From CAWINY01 sp963837635 (GTDB taxonomy: Bacteria > Acidobacteriota > Terriglobia > Terriglobales > Acidobacteriaceae), in the NCBI GenBank assembly GCA_963837635.1, contig CAWINY010000007.1, positions 868,001 to 932,000 on the forward strand: a stretch of 64,000 nt of DNA, given 5' to 3'. The notes under the pieces were generated by a model that did not search any database, was not told the origin of the DNA, and saw nothing but the letters and a program-made list of their open reading frames with translations. Of this stretch, positions 46,735-54,798 are shown in pieces (position 1 is the stretch's first letter; the number at the start of each line of letters is the position of its first letter). A program made the translations under genes and the position numbers.

Positions 46735-47976
46735 CTACTTGACGAGATAGTGCCCGGACTCGGAACCAATGCCATTGGTCAACTGCTCAAGGAGCTGATA
46801 TCGAGAGTACACATCCCAAAACTTGCCGGTGAATTTCAGCGCCCAAGGCAATCCGATCCCGGCGACCAATCCGATAATTTCGGACTCGATTGCCGCCCCG
46901 CTGTTGGTGCTCAGCGGGTTAAATTTGCGCTCCAGCACGGATTTGCAGAGGACGCCACGATCCCCCGGCGGATCTTCTCCGTCCCACTTCCCGGCCGCGC
47001 ACGAGAGTGCAAGCTGAGTAGCTAATCCCGCTTTCAGCTCTTCAGCCAGCTTGGGACTCTCCAGTTTCAAGTTCCAATTCTTGGCACCTTCGATTGCCGC
47101 CTTGGCTTGGGCGTTCTCCTCAACCTTTTTCACCCATTCCGTGCTCGCGGCATTCGAGGTATTCACCGCGAGTTGCTGGTGCGCCGAGATGGACGCTTCG
47201 TCTTGTTCATGGGCGGGAGTCGGGCCGGCATTGTGATACTTCGCCTGCGAGCGCACCGGCTGTCCCGGGTTCTCGTACTCCTTGTAGATCAGGCGCGAAT
47301 TGTCATGATTCATCTGGGTGTGCGTATTGGAAGCGCCGGGCGTGGGAGGATAAAGGCCAGTACTCACTCGAATCGGCCACTTGTCGGGATTGCCGGTTTT
47401 TTCGCGGAACTCAAACCATGTCGGTGCCCGAGACTGGCCGGACGGGAGCCGCACCATTTTCACCGAAGTCTTGTCGAAGTTATTGTGAATCCAGTCCGAG
47501 TGACTGTAGAAATCCTGCACCGCATGCAGGGAGGCGCCCAGCGTAATCAGAACCAAAACCTTGCGCGTGCGTTCGTCCAGGTCCGTCCGGGTACCGAAGT
47601 TGGCGAGCAGCTTCTGCGTGTTTTGCAATAGGAGCGCGAACAGAGAATCAAACTGCGAGTTGCGGCTCAGCTCGCCATTTAAATTGTCGAAGTGAAGAAA
47701 AATTGCGGAGCGTCGGACCTGGGGATTGTTCGCCCCGTAGTCCGTGACCGTCTTCAAATTCTTGCCCTGCAGATGCTCGTAGGCAAAATCCGAGACCGGG
47801 CCAAAGAAATCCGGAGCAAAGGCGCCGAGTTGCATGATCTTCCCGGCGTCTTCACTAAAGCCAAACGCATTGCCGACCGCTTGAACTCCCTGCACATGCC
47901 AATAGGTGTCGAACCCTGCCGCCGGCGAGGCCAGCAGTGCGAGCAGGCTGAGTACAGACAGGAGCTTTCTAAGCAT
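46735..47976 (-). CDS. Exported HET-C-like / zinc-phospholipase-C-like protein
   Basis: The 413-residue protein has a clear signal peptide (MLRKLLSVLSLLALLASPAA, cleavage before FDTYWH). The mature N-terminus FDTYWHVQGVQAVG resembles that of bacterial HET-C/phospholipase C-fold proteins. The core motif is LHAVQDFYSHSDWIHNNF, with the H-x4-D-x3-H spacing of that group. The long C-terminal half is not recognised (Ala/Asn-rich, four Cys). ATG 47976 is chosen because AGAGAGGCAAG precedes it; the frame extends 87 codons upstream into the divergent promoter region, where it is not credible. Function is unknown, although metal-dependent lipase or toxin-like roles are known for related folds. Confidence 0.8.
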   Translation of the reverse strand: MLRKLLSVLSLLALLASPAAGFDTYWHVQGVQAVGNAFGFSEDAGKIMQLGAFAPDFFGPVSDFAYEHLQGKNLKTVTDYGANNPQVRRSAIFLHFDNLNGELSRNSQFDSLFALLLQNTQKLLANFGTRTDLDERTRKVLVLITLGASLHAVQDFYSHSDWIHNNFDKTSVKMVRLPSGQSRAPTWFEFREKTGNPDKWPIRVSTGLYPPTPGASNTHTQMNHDNSRLIYKEYENPGQPVRSQAKYHNAGPTPAHEQDEASISAHQQLAVNTSNAASTEWVKKVEENAQAKAAIEGAKNWNLKLESPKLAEELKAGLATQLALSCAAGKWDGEDPPGDRGVLCKSVLERKFNPLSTNSGAAIESEIIGLVAGIGLPWALKFTGKFWDVYSRYQLLEQLTNGIGSESGHYLVK

Positions 47977-48154
47977 CTTGCCTCTCTTGGCGGCCAATTG
48001 GCGTGTCGACTTTGCGAAAAGCGCCCCACCCCATGCCGACCAGATCACCTTGAGCAGATGCCCTGAAGCCAGGACTGGATGGAATTTGAATGCAAACCCG
48101 GAGCACGGGGTGGCATCTCTCTTCATTGCTGCCCGCGATTGCCGGGGAGAGAGC

Positions 48155-49807
48155 ATGGGTGCGATAGAGCAGAATCTCAGCCTTGTCCTGGCGCTTGCCC
48201 TCACTCTGGCACTGCATGCCTGTGCAGGAACCGCCACGCGCTCTTCTGGCGGTCCCTCAGGCGCGCCGTCCCCCGGAACCGCAGCCGCCGGCAGCTCTAC
48301 TGACGTTACTGCCTATCACAATGACCTCGCCCGAACTGGCCAGAACCTGAACGAGACCGTCCTTACCCTCGCTAACGTCAACGCCTCCAGCTTCGGAAAG
48401 ATCAGGTTTCTAGCCGTCGATGGCAAAGTAGATGGACAGCCGCTCCATCTTTCCTCCCTTACGATAGCCGGCCAACAGCGCAATGTTCTTTACGTTGTCA
48501 CGGAACATGACAGCATCTTCGCCTTCGATGCCGATAGCGGTGCCGAACTTTGGAAGGTCTCGATTCTCGGATCAGGAGAGGCTCCGAGTGACGATCACGG
48601 CTGCACCCAGATCACCCCTGAAATCGGCATCACCTCCACCCCAGTCATCGATCGCCAACTGGGACCAAACGGTGTCATTTTTGTAGTTGGCATGTCCAAG
48701 GATTCCGCGGGCAAATACCATCAGCGCCTGCACGCCCTAGACGTAACCACCGGCGGCGAATTGTTCGGCGGGCCTAAGGAAGTTCAAGCCAGCTACCCGG
48801 GAACAGGCGCGAACAGCTCCGGCGGGCAGGTCATCTTTGATCCGGGTCAATATGCGGAGCGGGTGGGGATGACGCTGCTGAACGGAGTGGTCTACACTGC
48901 CTGGACCTCACACTGCGACATCCCGCCCTACACGGGGTGGGTTATTGGTTACAATGCTTCCAGCCTGAATCAGACGAGCGTGCTCAATCTTACTCCCAAC
49001 GGCAGCGAGGGTTCCGTCTGGATGAGCGGTACGGCGATGGCGGCCGACTCGGCGGGCAATATCTTTTTTCTGGATGCCAACGGCACCTTCGACACCACGC
49101 TTGACGCCAACGGCTTCCCGAGCCGGGGTGATTTCGGCAACGCGTTCATCAAACTGTCAACCGCGAATGGGAAGCTTTCGGTCGCCGACTACTTCGCAGC
49201 ATTCAACACGGTACAGGAATCGAACGCGGATGAAGATCTCGGCTCAGGCGGGGCGTTGGTTCTACCCGACGTGACGGATGCCTCGGGACAAGTACACCAT
49301 CTGGCGCTCGGGGCCGGCAAGGACATGCATATTTATGTCGTGAACCGGGATTCGATGGGAAAGTTCAACCCTTCTGGCAACGGCATTTACCAGGACATCG
49401 CCGGTGCACTCGGTGGGCCGGTATTCTCCATGCCTGCCTACTTCAACAAGACGGTGTACTACGGCGCGGTGGGAGACCACATCAAGGCATTTCCCATCAC
49501 CAATGCGAAGCTGGCGACAACCCCGTCCGCCTTGACAGGGAATAGCTTCCCGTATCCGGGCGCGACGCCCAGCGTCTCGGCAAACGGTTCTTCGAACGGA
49601 ATTGTGTGGGCAGTGGAAAACGGAGGCACGGCCGTGCTGCATGCCTATAATGCCGCAAGCCTCTCACAGGAACTCTACAACAGCAGCCAGGCGGGACCAC
49701 GCGACGTCCTTGGTTTTGGCAACAAGTTCATAACCCCGACGATCGTGAACGGAAAGGTTTTTGTCGGGACCACAAACGGCGTCGCCGTTTTCGGACTGCT
49801 GCACTGA
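48155..49807 (+). CDS. PQQ-type beta-propeller lipoprotein
   Basis: A 550-residue exported protein. The signal segment (SLVLALALTLALHAC) ends in a lipobox-like LHA-C, then a Ser/Gly/Pro-rich linker, then a beta-propeller with PQQ-repeat-like blades (VLYVVTEHDSIFAFDADSGA, ELWKVSI; IKAFPI; VFVGTTNGVAVFGLL at the end). The conserved residues for PQQ or quinoprotein dehydrogenase catalysis are not evident, so it is more likely a structural or binding propeller. ATG 48155 has GGGGAGAG upstream; the frame extends 83 codons further but through the neighbour's promoter. It is divergent from the HET-C-like gene. Confidence 0.85.
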   Translation: MGAIEQNLSLVLALALTLALHACAGTATRSSGGPSGAPSPGTAAAGSSTDVTAYHNDLARTGQNLNETVLTLANVNASSFGKIRFLAVDGKVDGQPLHLSSLTIAGQQRNVLYVVTEHDSIFAFDADSGAELWKVSILGSGEAPSDDHGCTQITPEIGITSTPVIDRQLGPNGVIFVVGMSKDSAGKYHQRLHALDVTTGGELFGGPKEVQASYPGTGANSSGGQVIFDPGQYAERVGMTLLNGVVYTAWTSHCDIPPYTGWVIGYNASSLNQTSVLNLTPNGSEGSVWMSGTAMAADSAGNIFFLDANGTFDTTLDANGFPSRGDFGNAFIKLSTANGKLSVADYFAAFNTVQESNADEDLGSGGALVLPDVTDASGQVHHLALGAGKDMHIYVVNRDSMGKFNPSGNGIYQDIAGALGGPVFSMPAYFNKTVYYGAVGDHIKAFPITNAKLATTPSALTGNSFPYPGATPSVSANGSSNGIVWAVENGGTAVLHAYNAASLSQELYNSSQAGPRDVLGFGNKFITPTIVNGKVFVGTTNGVAVFGLLH

Positions 49808-49859
49808 GCTTTGAACGGCACGGCTGAAGCGCTTTACAGGTCGCCGCGCCCTATCGCGC

Positions 49860-51146
49860 CTATCGTTCCACGAGCGACTCCAAGGACTGGAAGAACTCAG
49901 GGAAGGAAATGCGTGCGGCATCGGCGCCGCGGATCACGCTTTCGCCCTCGGCGCGCAATGCGGCCACCGCGAATGCCATGGCAATGCGATGGTCGCCGCA
50001 GGAGTCGATCTCGGCACCGTGCAGGTGTTGCGCGCCGGGCACGCGCAGCCCGTCCTCGCGCTCTTCTACTTCAGCGCCCATGGCGCGGAGGTTTTGCGCC
50101 ACGGCAGCGATGCGGTCCGACTCCTTCACCCGCAACTCGCGGGCATCGCGGATCTCGATTCCGTCCTTCGTGTAGGGCGCGATTGCCGCCAATACGGGCA
50201 GCTCGTCGATCAGCGCCGCCGAGTGCGCACCGGAGATGGTCAGGCCGTGCAACGCGCCGCCCTGCACCTGAATGGCTCCGGTCAATTCGAGGTGATGCTC
50301 CTTCACGTCCAGCACGCTGATGCGCAGCCCTAGCGCGGTGAGCACATCGAGCAGCGCGGCCCGGGTCGGGTTCATCAGCAGGTTGTCGATCACCAGCTTC
50401 GACTCGGGGAAGAGCGCGGCGGCGCACAGAAAAAAGGCCGCGCTGGAGATATCGCCCGGAACCACGGCCTCGATTGCGTGCAATTTCTGGCCGCCTGCGA
50501 TGCTCGCTCGCTTGCCGTCGCGGCGCACGGTCGCGCCAAAGGCCTGGAGCGCCAGCTCTCCGTGATCGCGCGTGCGTAGCGGTTCTTCAACCGTGGTCTC
50601 GCCCTCGGCCAGCAGCCCGGCGAACATCACGCACGACTTCACCTGCGCGCTGGCGACCGGCATCGCATATTCGATCGCGCGCAGCTTGCCGCCACCAATC
50701 GTCATGGGAAGGTGATCGTCGGTGGCAGTCAGCTCCGCGCCCATTTTGCGCAGCGGATCCATGATCCGTCGCATGGGGCGGCGTGACAGCGATTCGTCGC
50801 CCACCAGTTCGCTGGTGAACGGCTGTCCCGCGAGAATGCCGGACAACATGCGGGTCGTAGAGCCGGAATTTCCGCAGTCCAGAGGTGCTGAGGGAGGATG
50901 AAGCGAAGTACCAATGCCTTCAATGAGCAGCGCCCCGCCGTCGCGCGAGACCGGACATCCCAGGGCCTGCATGCAGGCGACGGTGCTGGCGCAATCGGCA
51001 CCCGTCGAAAAGTTTTCCAGCCGGGTGCGTCCTTCGGCCAGTCCCGCGAGCATGGCGTAGCGGTGGGAGATCGATTTGTCGCCTGGCAGACGCAGGCTGC
51101 CGCTCAGGTTGCGGGCTGGTTGGATGACGGCGTTTTGATCAGTCAT
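49860..51146 (-). CDS. aroA: 3-phosphoshikimate 1-carboxyvinyltransferase (EPSP synthase)
   Basis: Sixth step of the shikimate pathway. From ATG 51146 it is 428 residues. Motifs: LRLPGDKSISHRYAMLAGLA (shikimate-phosphate and PEP site), LDCGNSGSTTRMLSGILAGQ, the SAQVKSCVMFAGL block and the C-terminal DHRIAMAFAVAAL. The GNSGSTTR sequence has Ser-Thr where class I enzymes have Gly-Thr, consistent with a class II-like enzyme. The frame has further start codons upstream, but ATG 51146 begins the family's N-terminus. Single gene. Confidence 0.97.
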   Translation of the reverse strand: MTDQNAVIQPARNLSGSLRLPGDKSISHRYAMLAGLAEGRTRLENFSTGADCASTVACMQALGCPVSRDGGALLIEGIGTSLHPPSAPLDCGNSGSTTRMLSGILAGQPFTSELVGDESLSRRPMRRIMDPLRKMGAELTATDDHLPMTIGGGKLRAIEYAMPVASAQVKSCVMFAGLLAEGETTVEEPLRTRDHGELALQAFGATVRRDGKRASIAGGQKLHAIEAVVPGDISSAAFFLCAAALFPESKLVIDNLLMNPTRAALLDVLTALGLRISVLDVKEHHLELTGAIQVQGGALHGLTISGAHSAALIDELPVLAAIAPYTKDGIEIRDARELRVKESDRIAAVAQNLRAMGAEVEEREDGLRVPGAQHLHGAEIDSCGDHRIAMAFAVAALRAEGESVIRGADAARISFPEFFQSLESLVER

Positions 51147-51165
51147 GAGTTCAGGCATCAGCAAT

Positions 51166-51252
51166 CAGGTAACAGGTAATAATATTCGGTATCAGGTTAA
51201 CAGACTGTGTTTCAAGCTCAGGGTGGTGCAAATGCCTGGAACCTGTTACCTG
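51166..51252. repeat. Inverted repeat upstream of aroA
   Basis: CAGGTAACAGGTAAT (166-180) and AACCTGTTACCTG (240-252) are inverted copies, with the sequence between them A/T-richer. They lie in the short spacer between aroA and the 51.3 kb gene and may form a hairpin. Confidence 0.6.
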
Positions 51253-51259
51253 GTACCGG

Positions 51260-51703
51260 TTACCGATCCAGCAGGTCCGGCGAAACCTCGCGCAGGCGGA
51301 GCGATAACTCAAACATCGGAGTGTCCGGTCCGCGGCCCCAGCGGTTCACCTCCCAGTGCGCCCGCAGGAATTTGATCTGCCCCCCGCCCTGTATCCATAG
51401 TTCGGAGGTGTCGAATGCCCAGTGCGCCCGCCGTAATTTGATCTCGTTGCGCCCTCGCAGATCGAGCAGCATCGGGTAGTCACCGGGGTAGAACAACTGC
51501 GGGAACACCGCCAGCGGCTTCATGCCCCAGGTGCTCTCGTCGGGCGCTCCGAAGACGGAGACGTCGATAGATTCCTGTTCCACCACGGACGTGATCTGCA
51601 GGCTCAGTAGCATCACGGGACTGGACGCGCCACTCACATTCACGACAACGCCGTCGCCTTTGGCGGTCACCTTGGTGCGTTCGACCAGATAGGTGTCGAG
51701 CAT
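51260..51703 (-). CDS. Conserved-looking hypothetical protein
   Basis: Not recognised. From ATG 51703 it is 147 residues: MLDTYLVERTKVTAKGDGVV, then a beta-rich protein with SVVEQESIDVSVFGAPD, KPLAVFPQLFYPGDYP and two nearly identical segments K(L/F)(R)RAHWAF / KFLRAHWEVNRWG. No signal peptide or membrane segment. A TAGAAT hexamer lies 9 bases upstream, so the leader would be very short. The same strand continues into aroA after about 110 bases. Function unknown; the even beta pattern suggests a jelly-roll or immunoglobulin-like fold. Confidence 0.75.
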   Translation of the reverse strand: MLDTYLVERTKVTAKGDGVVVNVSGASSPVMLLSLQITSVVEQESIDVSVFGAPDESTWGMKPLAVFPQLFYPGDYPMLLDLRGRNEIKLRRAHWAFDTSELWIQGGGQIKFLRAHWEVNRWGRGPDTPMFELSLRLREVSPDLLDR

Positions 51704-51711
51704 AGGCACCA

Positions 51712-51717
51712 ATTCTA
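51712..51717 (-). promoter_or_regulatory. Putative -10 hexamer TAGAAT of the 51.3 kb gene
   Basis: Minus-strand TAGAAT ending 9 bases before the ATG at 51703. Confidence 0.35.
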
Positions 51718-51809
51718 TCGCGCGCCTCCTAAATAACGGTGGCAATAACGGCGGCATCCTAAGCCAGAGCGCGCCGCAGGCAACGGGTCCGGAAGATTTC
51801 CCCCTTTGT

Positions 51810-51815
51810 TATAAT
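51810..51815 (+). promoter_or_regulatory. Putative -10 hexamer TATAAT of the tRNA-Leu gene
   Basis: Perfect TATAAT 28 bases before the mature 5' end of the tRNA. No consensus -35. Confidence 0.65.
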
Positions 51816-51843
51816 TAGCCGACCTCCGATTAAACGGGTCTTT

Positions 51844-51928
51844 GCGGAAGTGGTGGAATTGGCAGACACACCATCTTGAGGGGGTGGCGCCGAAAGGCAT
51901 GGGGGTTCAAGTCCCCCCTTCCGCACCA
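51844..51928 (+). tRNA. tRNA-Leu (anticodon GAG)
   Basis: Acceptor GCGGAAG (844-850) pairs with CTTCCGC (918-924), followed by A and encoded CCA. D-arm GTGGTGGAATTGGCAGACAC is of class II type. Anticodon stem CCATC/GGTGG encloses TTGAGGG, so the anticodon is GAG (reads CUC and CUU). A long variable arm and the T-arm GGGGGTTCAAGTCCCCC complete it. Length 85 nt. Confidence 0.97.
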
Positions 51929-52052
51929 TGTTTGTAACAGCGGAGAAAAGAAAGGTTAGGGCAGCGGTTTAGCCCGGCAAGCGACCTCGCCAGCGCGTCC
52001 GTATGGTGAGTGCCGCTTAGCGGAGACCACGCCCACGCGGTCCTGAGCTGCA

Positions 52053-52382
52053 ATGATCATCCTTGTCACTATTGTTCACGTCATCGTCTGTCTGTTCATA
52101 ATTATCGTGGTGCTGCTGCAGCACGGCAAGAGCGCCGATATCGCCGCCGCCTTCGGCGGCATGGGCAGCCAGACAGCCTTTGGCCCGCGCGGCACCGCAT
52201 CCCTGCTCAGCAAGATCACCACCTGGTCGGCCGTGATTTTCATGCTGACCTCGATCACCCTGTCGATCTTCGCCGTGCGCCGCGGCTTTACCGGAAGCTC
52301 GGTCCTGCAAGGTTTGACACCGACCGATACGAAGAGCGCTCCGGCCCCGTCGCAGCACGCTCCGACCGCGCCGAATAAGTAA
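52053..52382 (+). CDS. secG: Preprotein translocase subunit SecG
   Basis: Small membrane subunit of SecYEG. The 109 residues have two hydrophobic helices (IILVTIVHVIVCLFIIIVVL and WSAVIFMLTSITLSIF) flanking the SecG signature LLQHGKSADIAAAFGG with GSQTAFGPRGTASLLSKIT. The C-terminal tail is Pro/Ala-rich, as is usual. It lies downstream of tRNA-Leu, as in many bacteria (secG-leu tRNA linkage), with an intrinsic terminator after it. The ATG is the first of the conserved region; a ribosome site is weak. Confidence 0.95.
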   Translation: MIILVTIVHVIVCLFIIIVVLLQHGKSADIAAAFGGMGSQTAFGPRGTASLLSKITTWSAVIFMLTSITLSIFAVRRGFTGSSVLQGLTPTDTKSAPAPSQHAPTAPNK

Positions 52383-52421
52383 TCGAGCTTTCAGCTTTCA
52401 GTCGCCTTTCATGTCCAAGCA

Positions 52422-52446
52422 CCCTCGGCCCGGCCGAGGGTTTTTT
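52422..52446 (+). terminator. Intrinsic terminator after secG
   Basis: CCCTCGGCC / GGCCGAGGG stem with almost no loop, followed by TTTTTT, 40 bases after the stop. Confidence 0.9.
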
Positions 52447-52527
52447 GTCGGAGCTCTCTCACGAAGACAGAAGGGGCTCGGTTTTTGCCGACGATTTGGT
52501 CGACGACACGTGCCCTGAGACTTAGCG

Positions 52528-52565
52528 ACCCACATCTGCTAAAACCGGGTAGATGTGGAGCACCC
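52528..52565. repeat. PHIC-type palindrome, copy 7
   Basis: ACCCACATCTGC and the slightly degenerate TAGATGTGGAGCACCCT around AAAACCGG, between secG and the Fur-type gene. The mismatches suggest an older copy. Confidence 0.8.
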
Positions 52566-52613
52566 TCGTAACGCAATGAGTCGCGGTTTGTTTACGGGAG
52601 CGATTTCAGGTAA

Positions 52614-53090
52614 TTGACGATTTGCCAGCGTTGCTGCTCCGGCAAGCGTGTCCAGGAGACTGAGATTCCTGGCCGGCTGCAAGCCGAGCTTGCCGCGCGC
52701 GGCATCCGCATGACCCAGCAACGGCGCGCCATTTTGCGCGTGATCGAAACCGCCAAGAAGCACCTGGACGCCAGTCACATCTTGCGCAAGGCCCAGCGGT
52801 TGGATGCTTCCGTGGACCGGAGCACCGTCTACCGCACGCTGGGCTTGTTGAAGCGGCATGGCATGATCGATGAGCTCGATCTGCTGCACATGGAGGGGGA
52901 TGGCCACTATTACGAACGCAAGCTCGGCCGCGACCACCTGCATATGGCCTGTCTGCGTTGTGGAAAGGTCACTGAGTTTGAGAGCGAGATCTTCGAGTCT
53001 CTGAAGGAACAACTGCAGCGCGACTGCCGTTTTAGCATTGTGGTGGCGCGGCTGGAAATCGGCGGCTACTGCGTCAACTGCCGTCGCTAA
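52614..53090 (+). CDS. Fur family transcriptional regulator
   Basis: Metal- or peroxide-responsive repressor of 158 residues (start TTG 52614; a GTG 11 codons later is an alternative). The winged helix is RMTQQRRAILRVIETAKKHL, followed by SVDRSTVYRTLGLLKRHGMI. The metal sites follow: HYYER, RDHLHMACLRCGKVTEFES and the final CVNC. Two CxxC pairs mean a structural zinc site. The His pattern H-x-H does not separate Fur, Zur and PerR types. The start is uncertain because no ribosome site or promoter hexamer fixes it. The next gene starts 40 bases downstream. Confidence 0.93.
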   Translation: MTICQRCCSGKRVQETEIPGRLQAELAARGIRMTQQRRAILRVIETAKKHLDASHILRKAQRLDASVDRSTVYRTLGLLKRHGMIDELDLLHMEGDGHYYERKLGRDHLHMACLRCGKVTEFESEIFESLKEQLQRDCRFSIVVARLEIGGYCVNCRR

Positions 53091-53118
53091 TCGAGAGCTG
53101 AAAGCCGTTACTGAGAGC

Positions 53119-53124
53119 TACAAT
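53119..53124 (+). promoter_or_regulatory. Putative -10 hexamer TACAAT of the MBL-fold gene
   Basis: TACAAT ends 7 bases before the ATG at 53131, with no ribosome site. Confidence 0.55.
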
Positions 53125-53130
53125 ATCCTC

Positions 53131-53760
53131 ATGCTGCACAAGATTCTTGCCGTGGGACCGCTGCAGTGCAATTGCTCTATCCTGGGCGACGAGAACACGC
53201 ACGAGGCGATGGTCATCGACCCTGGCGATGAGATCGATTCCATCCTGCGAATTGTCAAAGACGCCCGGATGCAGGTGACGCAGATCGTCATCACCCATGC
53301 GCACATCGACCACGTCGGCGGCGCCATGAAATTGAAGCAGCGCACTGGCGCGCCCATCCTGCTCAACCAGAACGACCACCTGCTGCTGGCCATGCTCGAC
53401 GTGCAAGCCTCGTGGCTGGGCATGCCGTCTCCCGGCAAAGTTGAAGTGGACCAGAACATCGGCGATGCCGACCAAGTCAAGGCGGGTGCGATCAGCGCAA
53501 CCGTACTGCACACGCCCGGGCATACCGAAGGCAGCATCTGCCTCTATGTTCCCGCGGAGAAACTGCTGATCGCGGGCGACACGCTGTTTGCCGGATCGAT
53601 CGGCCGCACCGACCTGCCCGGGGGCTCGCAGGATAAAATCATGCGCTCCCTGCACGAGCGTATCTTGGCGTTGCCCGATGAGACGGTTGTCGTGCCCGGC
53701 CATGGACGGATAACCCGCATCGGCCTGGAGCGAGAGACCAACCCGTTCCTGGCCGGCTAA
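53131..53760 (+). CDS. Metallo-beta-lactamase-fold hydrolase (glyoxalase II-like)
   Basis: Zinc hydrolase of 209 residues. Signature THAHIDHVGG (H-x-H-x-D-H), a HTPGHTEGS motif, LIAGDTLFAGSIGRTDLPGG, and the final His in VVPGHGRITRIGLERETNPF. This set marks the glyoxalase II-like subgroup; hydrolysis of a thioester is likely but unproven. ATG 53131 is preferred over the frame's upstream part, which overlaps the Fur gene. Its own promoter hexamer and the 40-base gap make independent transcription likely. Confidence 0.93.
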   Translation: MLHKILAVGPLQCNCSILGDENTHEAMVIDPGDEIDSILRIVKDARMQVTQIVITHAHIDHVGGAMKLKQRTGAPILLNQNDHLLLAMLDVQASWLGMPSPGKVEVDQNIGDADQVKAGAISATVLHTPGHTEGSICLYVPAEKLLIAGDTLFAGSIGRTDLPGGSQDKIMRSLHERILALPDETVVVPGHGRITRIGLERETNPFLAG

Positions 53761-53897
53761 ATTCGGGCACGCCACAGAAGCCCTTCCTCCTCTATACCTC
53801 TATACAAATCTTTACCTGACCCAATCGCAACTCTCCGGAACCTGTGCGGTTTGATTGATTGACTGACGAATTATCAAGGTTAGTCGGGAGGAACATC

Positions 53898-54218
53898 ATG
53901 GGTAAGCTAATGAGAGGAGCGGTCCTGCTCCTTGGGTTCGGGCTGACGGCCTCGGTTTTCACCTTTGCGCAAGACGGGTGGCGTGATGTGAACCGCGATC
54001 GCCGCGACACTTATCACGACCGCGCTGACCTGCGCCATGACTATGCCAATCTAAATCGGGACCAGTGGAACCACAATTGGCGGGCGGCACAACATGACCG
54101 CGCCGATATCTACCGTGACCGTGCCGACATGCGCCACGACTATCGGGATAATCGCCATGATCGCTATGGCTATGACCGCGACCGCGACGGCCGGTGGCAC
54201 GACCGCGATGATCGCTAG
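53898..54218 (+). CDS. Exported Arg/Asp/His-rich repeat protein
   Basis: A 106-residue protein. ATG 53898 has GGGAGGA upstream. The signal peptide (MGKLMRGAVLLLGFGLTASV, cleavage near FAQ) precedes a mature protein built of imperfect repeats of D-R-A-D-[LIM]-R-H-D-Y and D-R-D (DRADLRHDYANLNRDQWNHN, DRADIYRDRADMRHDYRDNR). It is almost entirely Arg, Asp, His, Asn and Tyr, hydrophilic and without Cys. The alternation of opposite charges suggests a self-associating or metal- or polyanion-binding sequence. No family recognised; proteins of similar composition occur in Acidobacteria. Confidence 0.88.
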   Translation: MGKLMRGAVLLLGFGLTASVFTFAQDGWRDVNRDRRDTYHDRADLRHDYANLNRDQWNHNWRAAQHDRADIYRDRADMRHDYRDNRHDRYGYDRDRDGRWHDRDDR

Positions 54219-54798
54219 GGTTAGCGGGGGAAGAAGCCTACCGCGGAGTTCACGGATCAAGACGGATTACCACGGATCTTTAATCATCTTCCGCGGAATC
54301 CGTCTTCATCCGGCGAATCCGCGGTACGTTTCTTGTTATCGCCCCGGCAAGCGCATCTCTGATTACCCGGTCGGTCCCCGTGGCAGTTGTGGCACAACTG
54401 GCAGGCTGGCTATTCGCAGTCTTGCATGATTATGTAAAGAGAAACGCCGCAGAAAAGAGTGCAAGAAATTCCAATTTGGGAAATCCCAATCTGGGAAGAC
54501 CTGCCGAAGTCAGACTGCAGGTTTGGCTTGTTAATGGCGCTTCTCTGGTTACAATCGTTACAGTTTTAGCAAAGTGGTGCATATATGCGATCGCCGGGTG
54601 CGGGAGCAGCGTGATCGGCGCGTTCTTGGGGTACGGATGGTACTCAGGGGGCGGAGCTGTGAGTAGTGCCGGCCAATGGTTAAGCACTCAGGGTAGTGTG
54701 GCCCTAGGACCTGAAATGTCCGCTTGGTAAGGGAACGGTCCGATGGCTATGTCCTTGCCGTTTCCGACTACGAAACAGAAAACAGAGATCGCTGGAAT
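54219..54798. other. Gene-free stretch with one hairpin
   Basis: About 580 bases. Positions about 54240-54335 hold an inverted repeat (ACCGCGGAGTTCACGGATCA... against ...TCCGGCGAATCCGCGGT). The rest, including a frame at 54380-54730, lacks a start site and a conserved product. It should contain the promoter of the sugar transferase gene. Confidence 0.5.

Noticed and set aside
54380..54730. 116-codon frame before the sugar transferase
   Set aside because: Weak composition, no ribosome site and no motif; treated as spacer.
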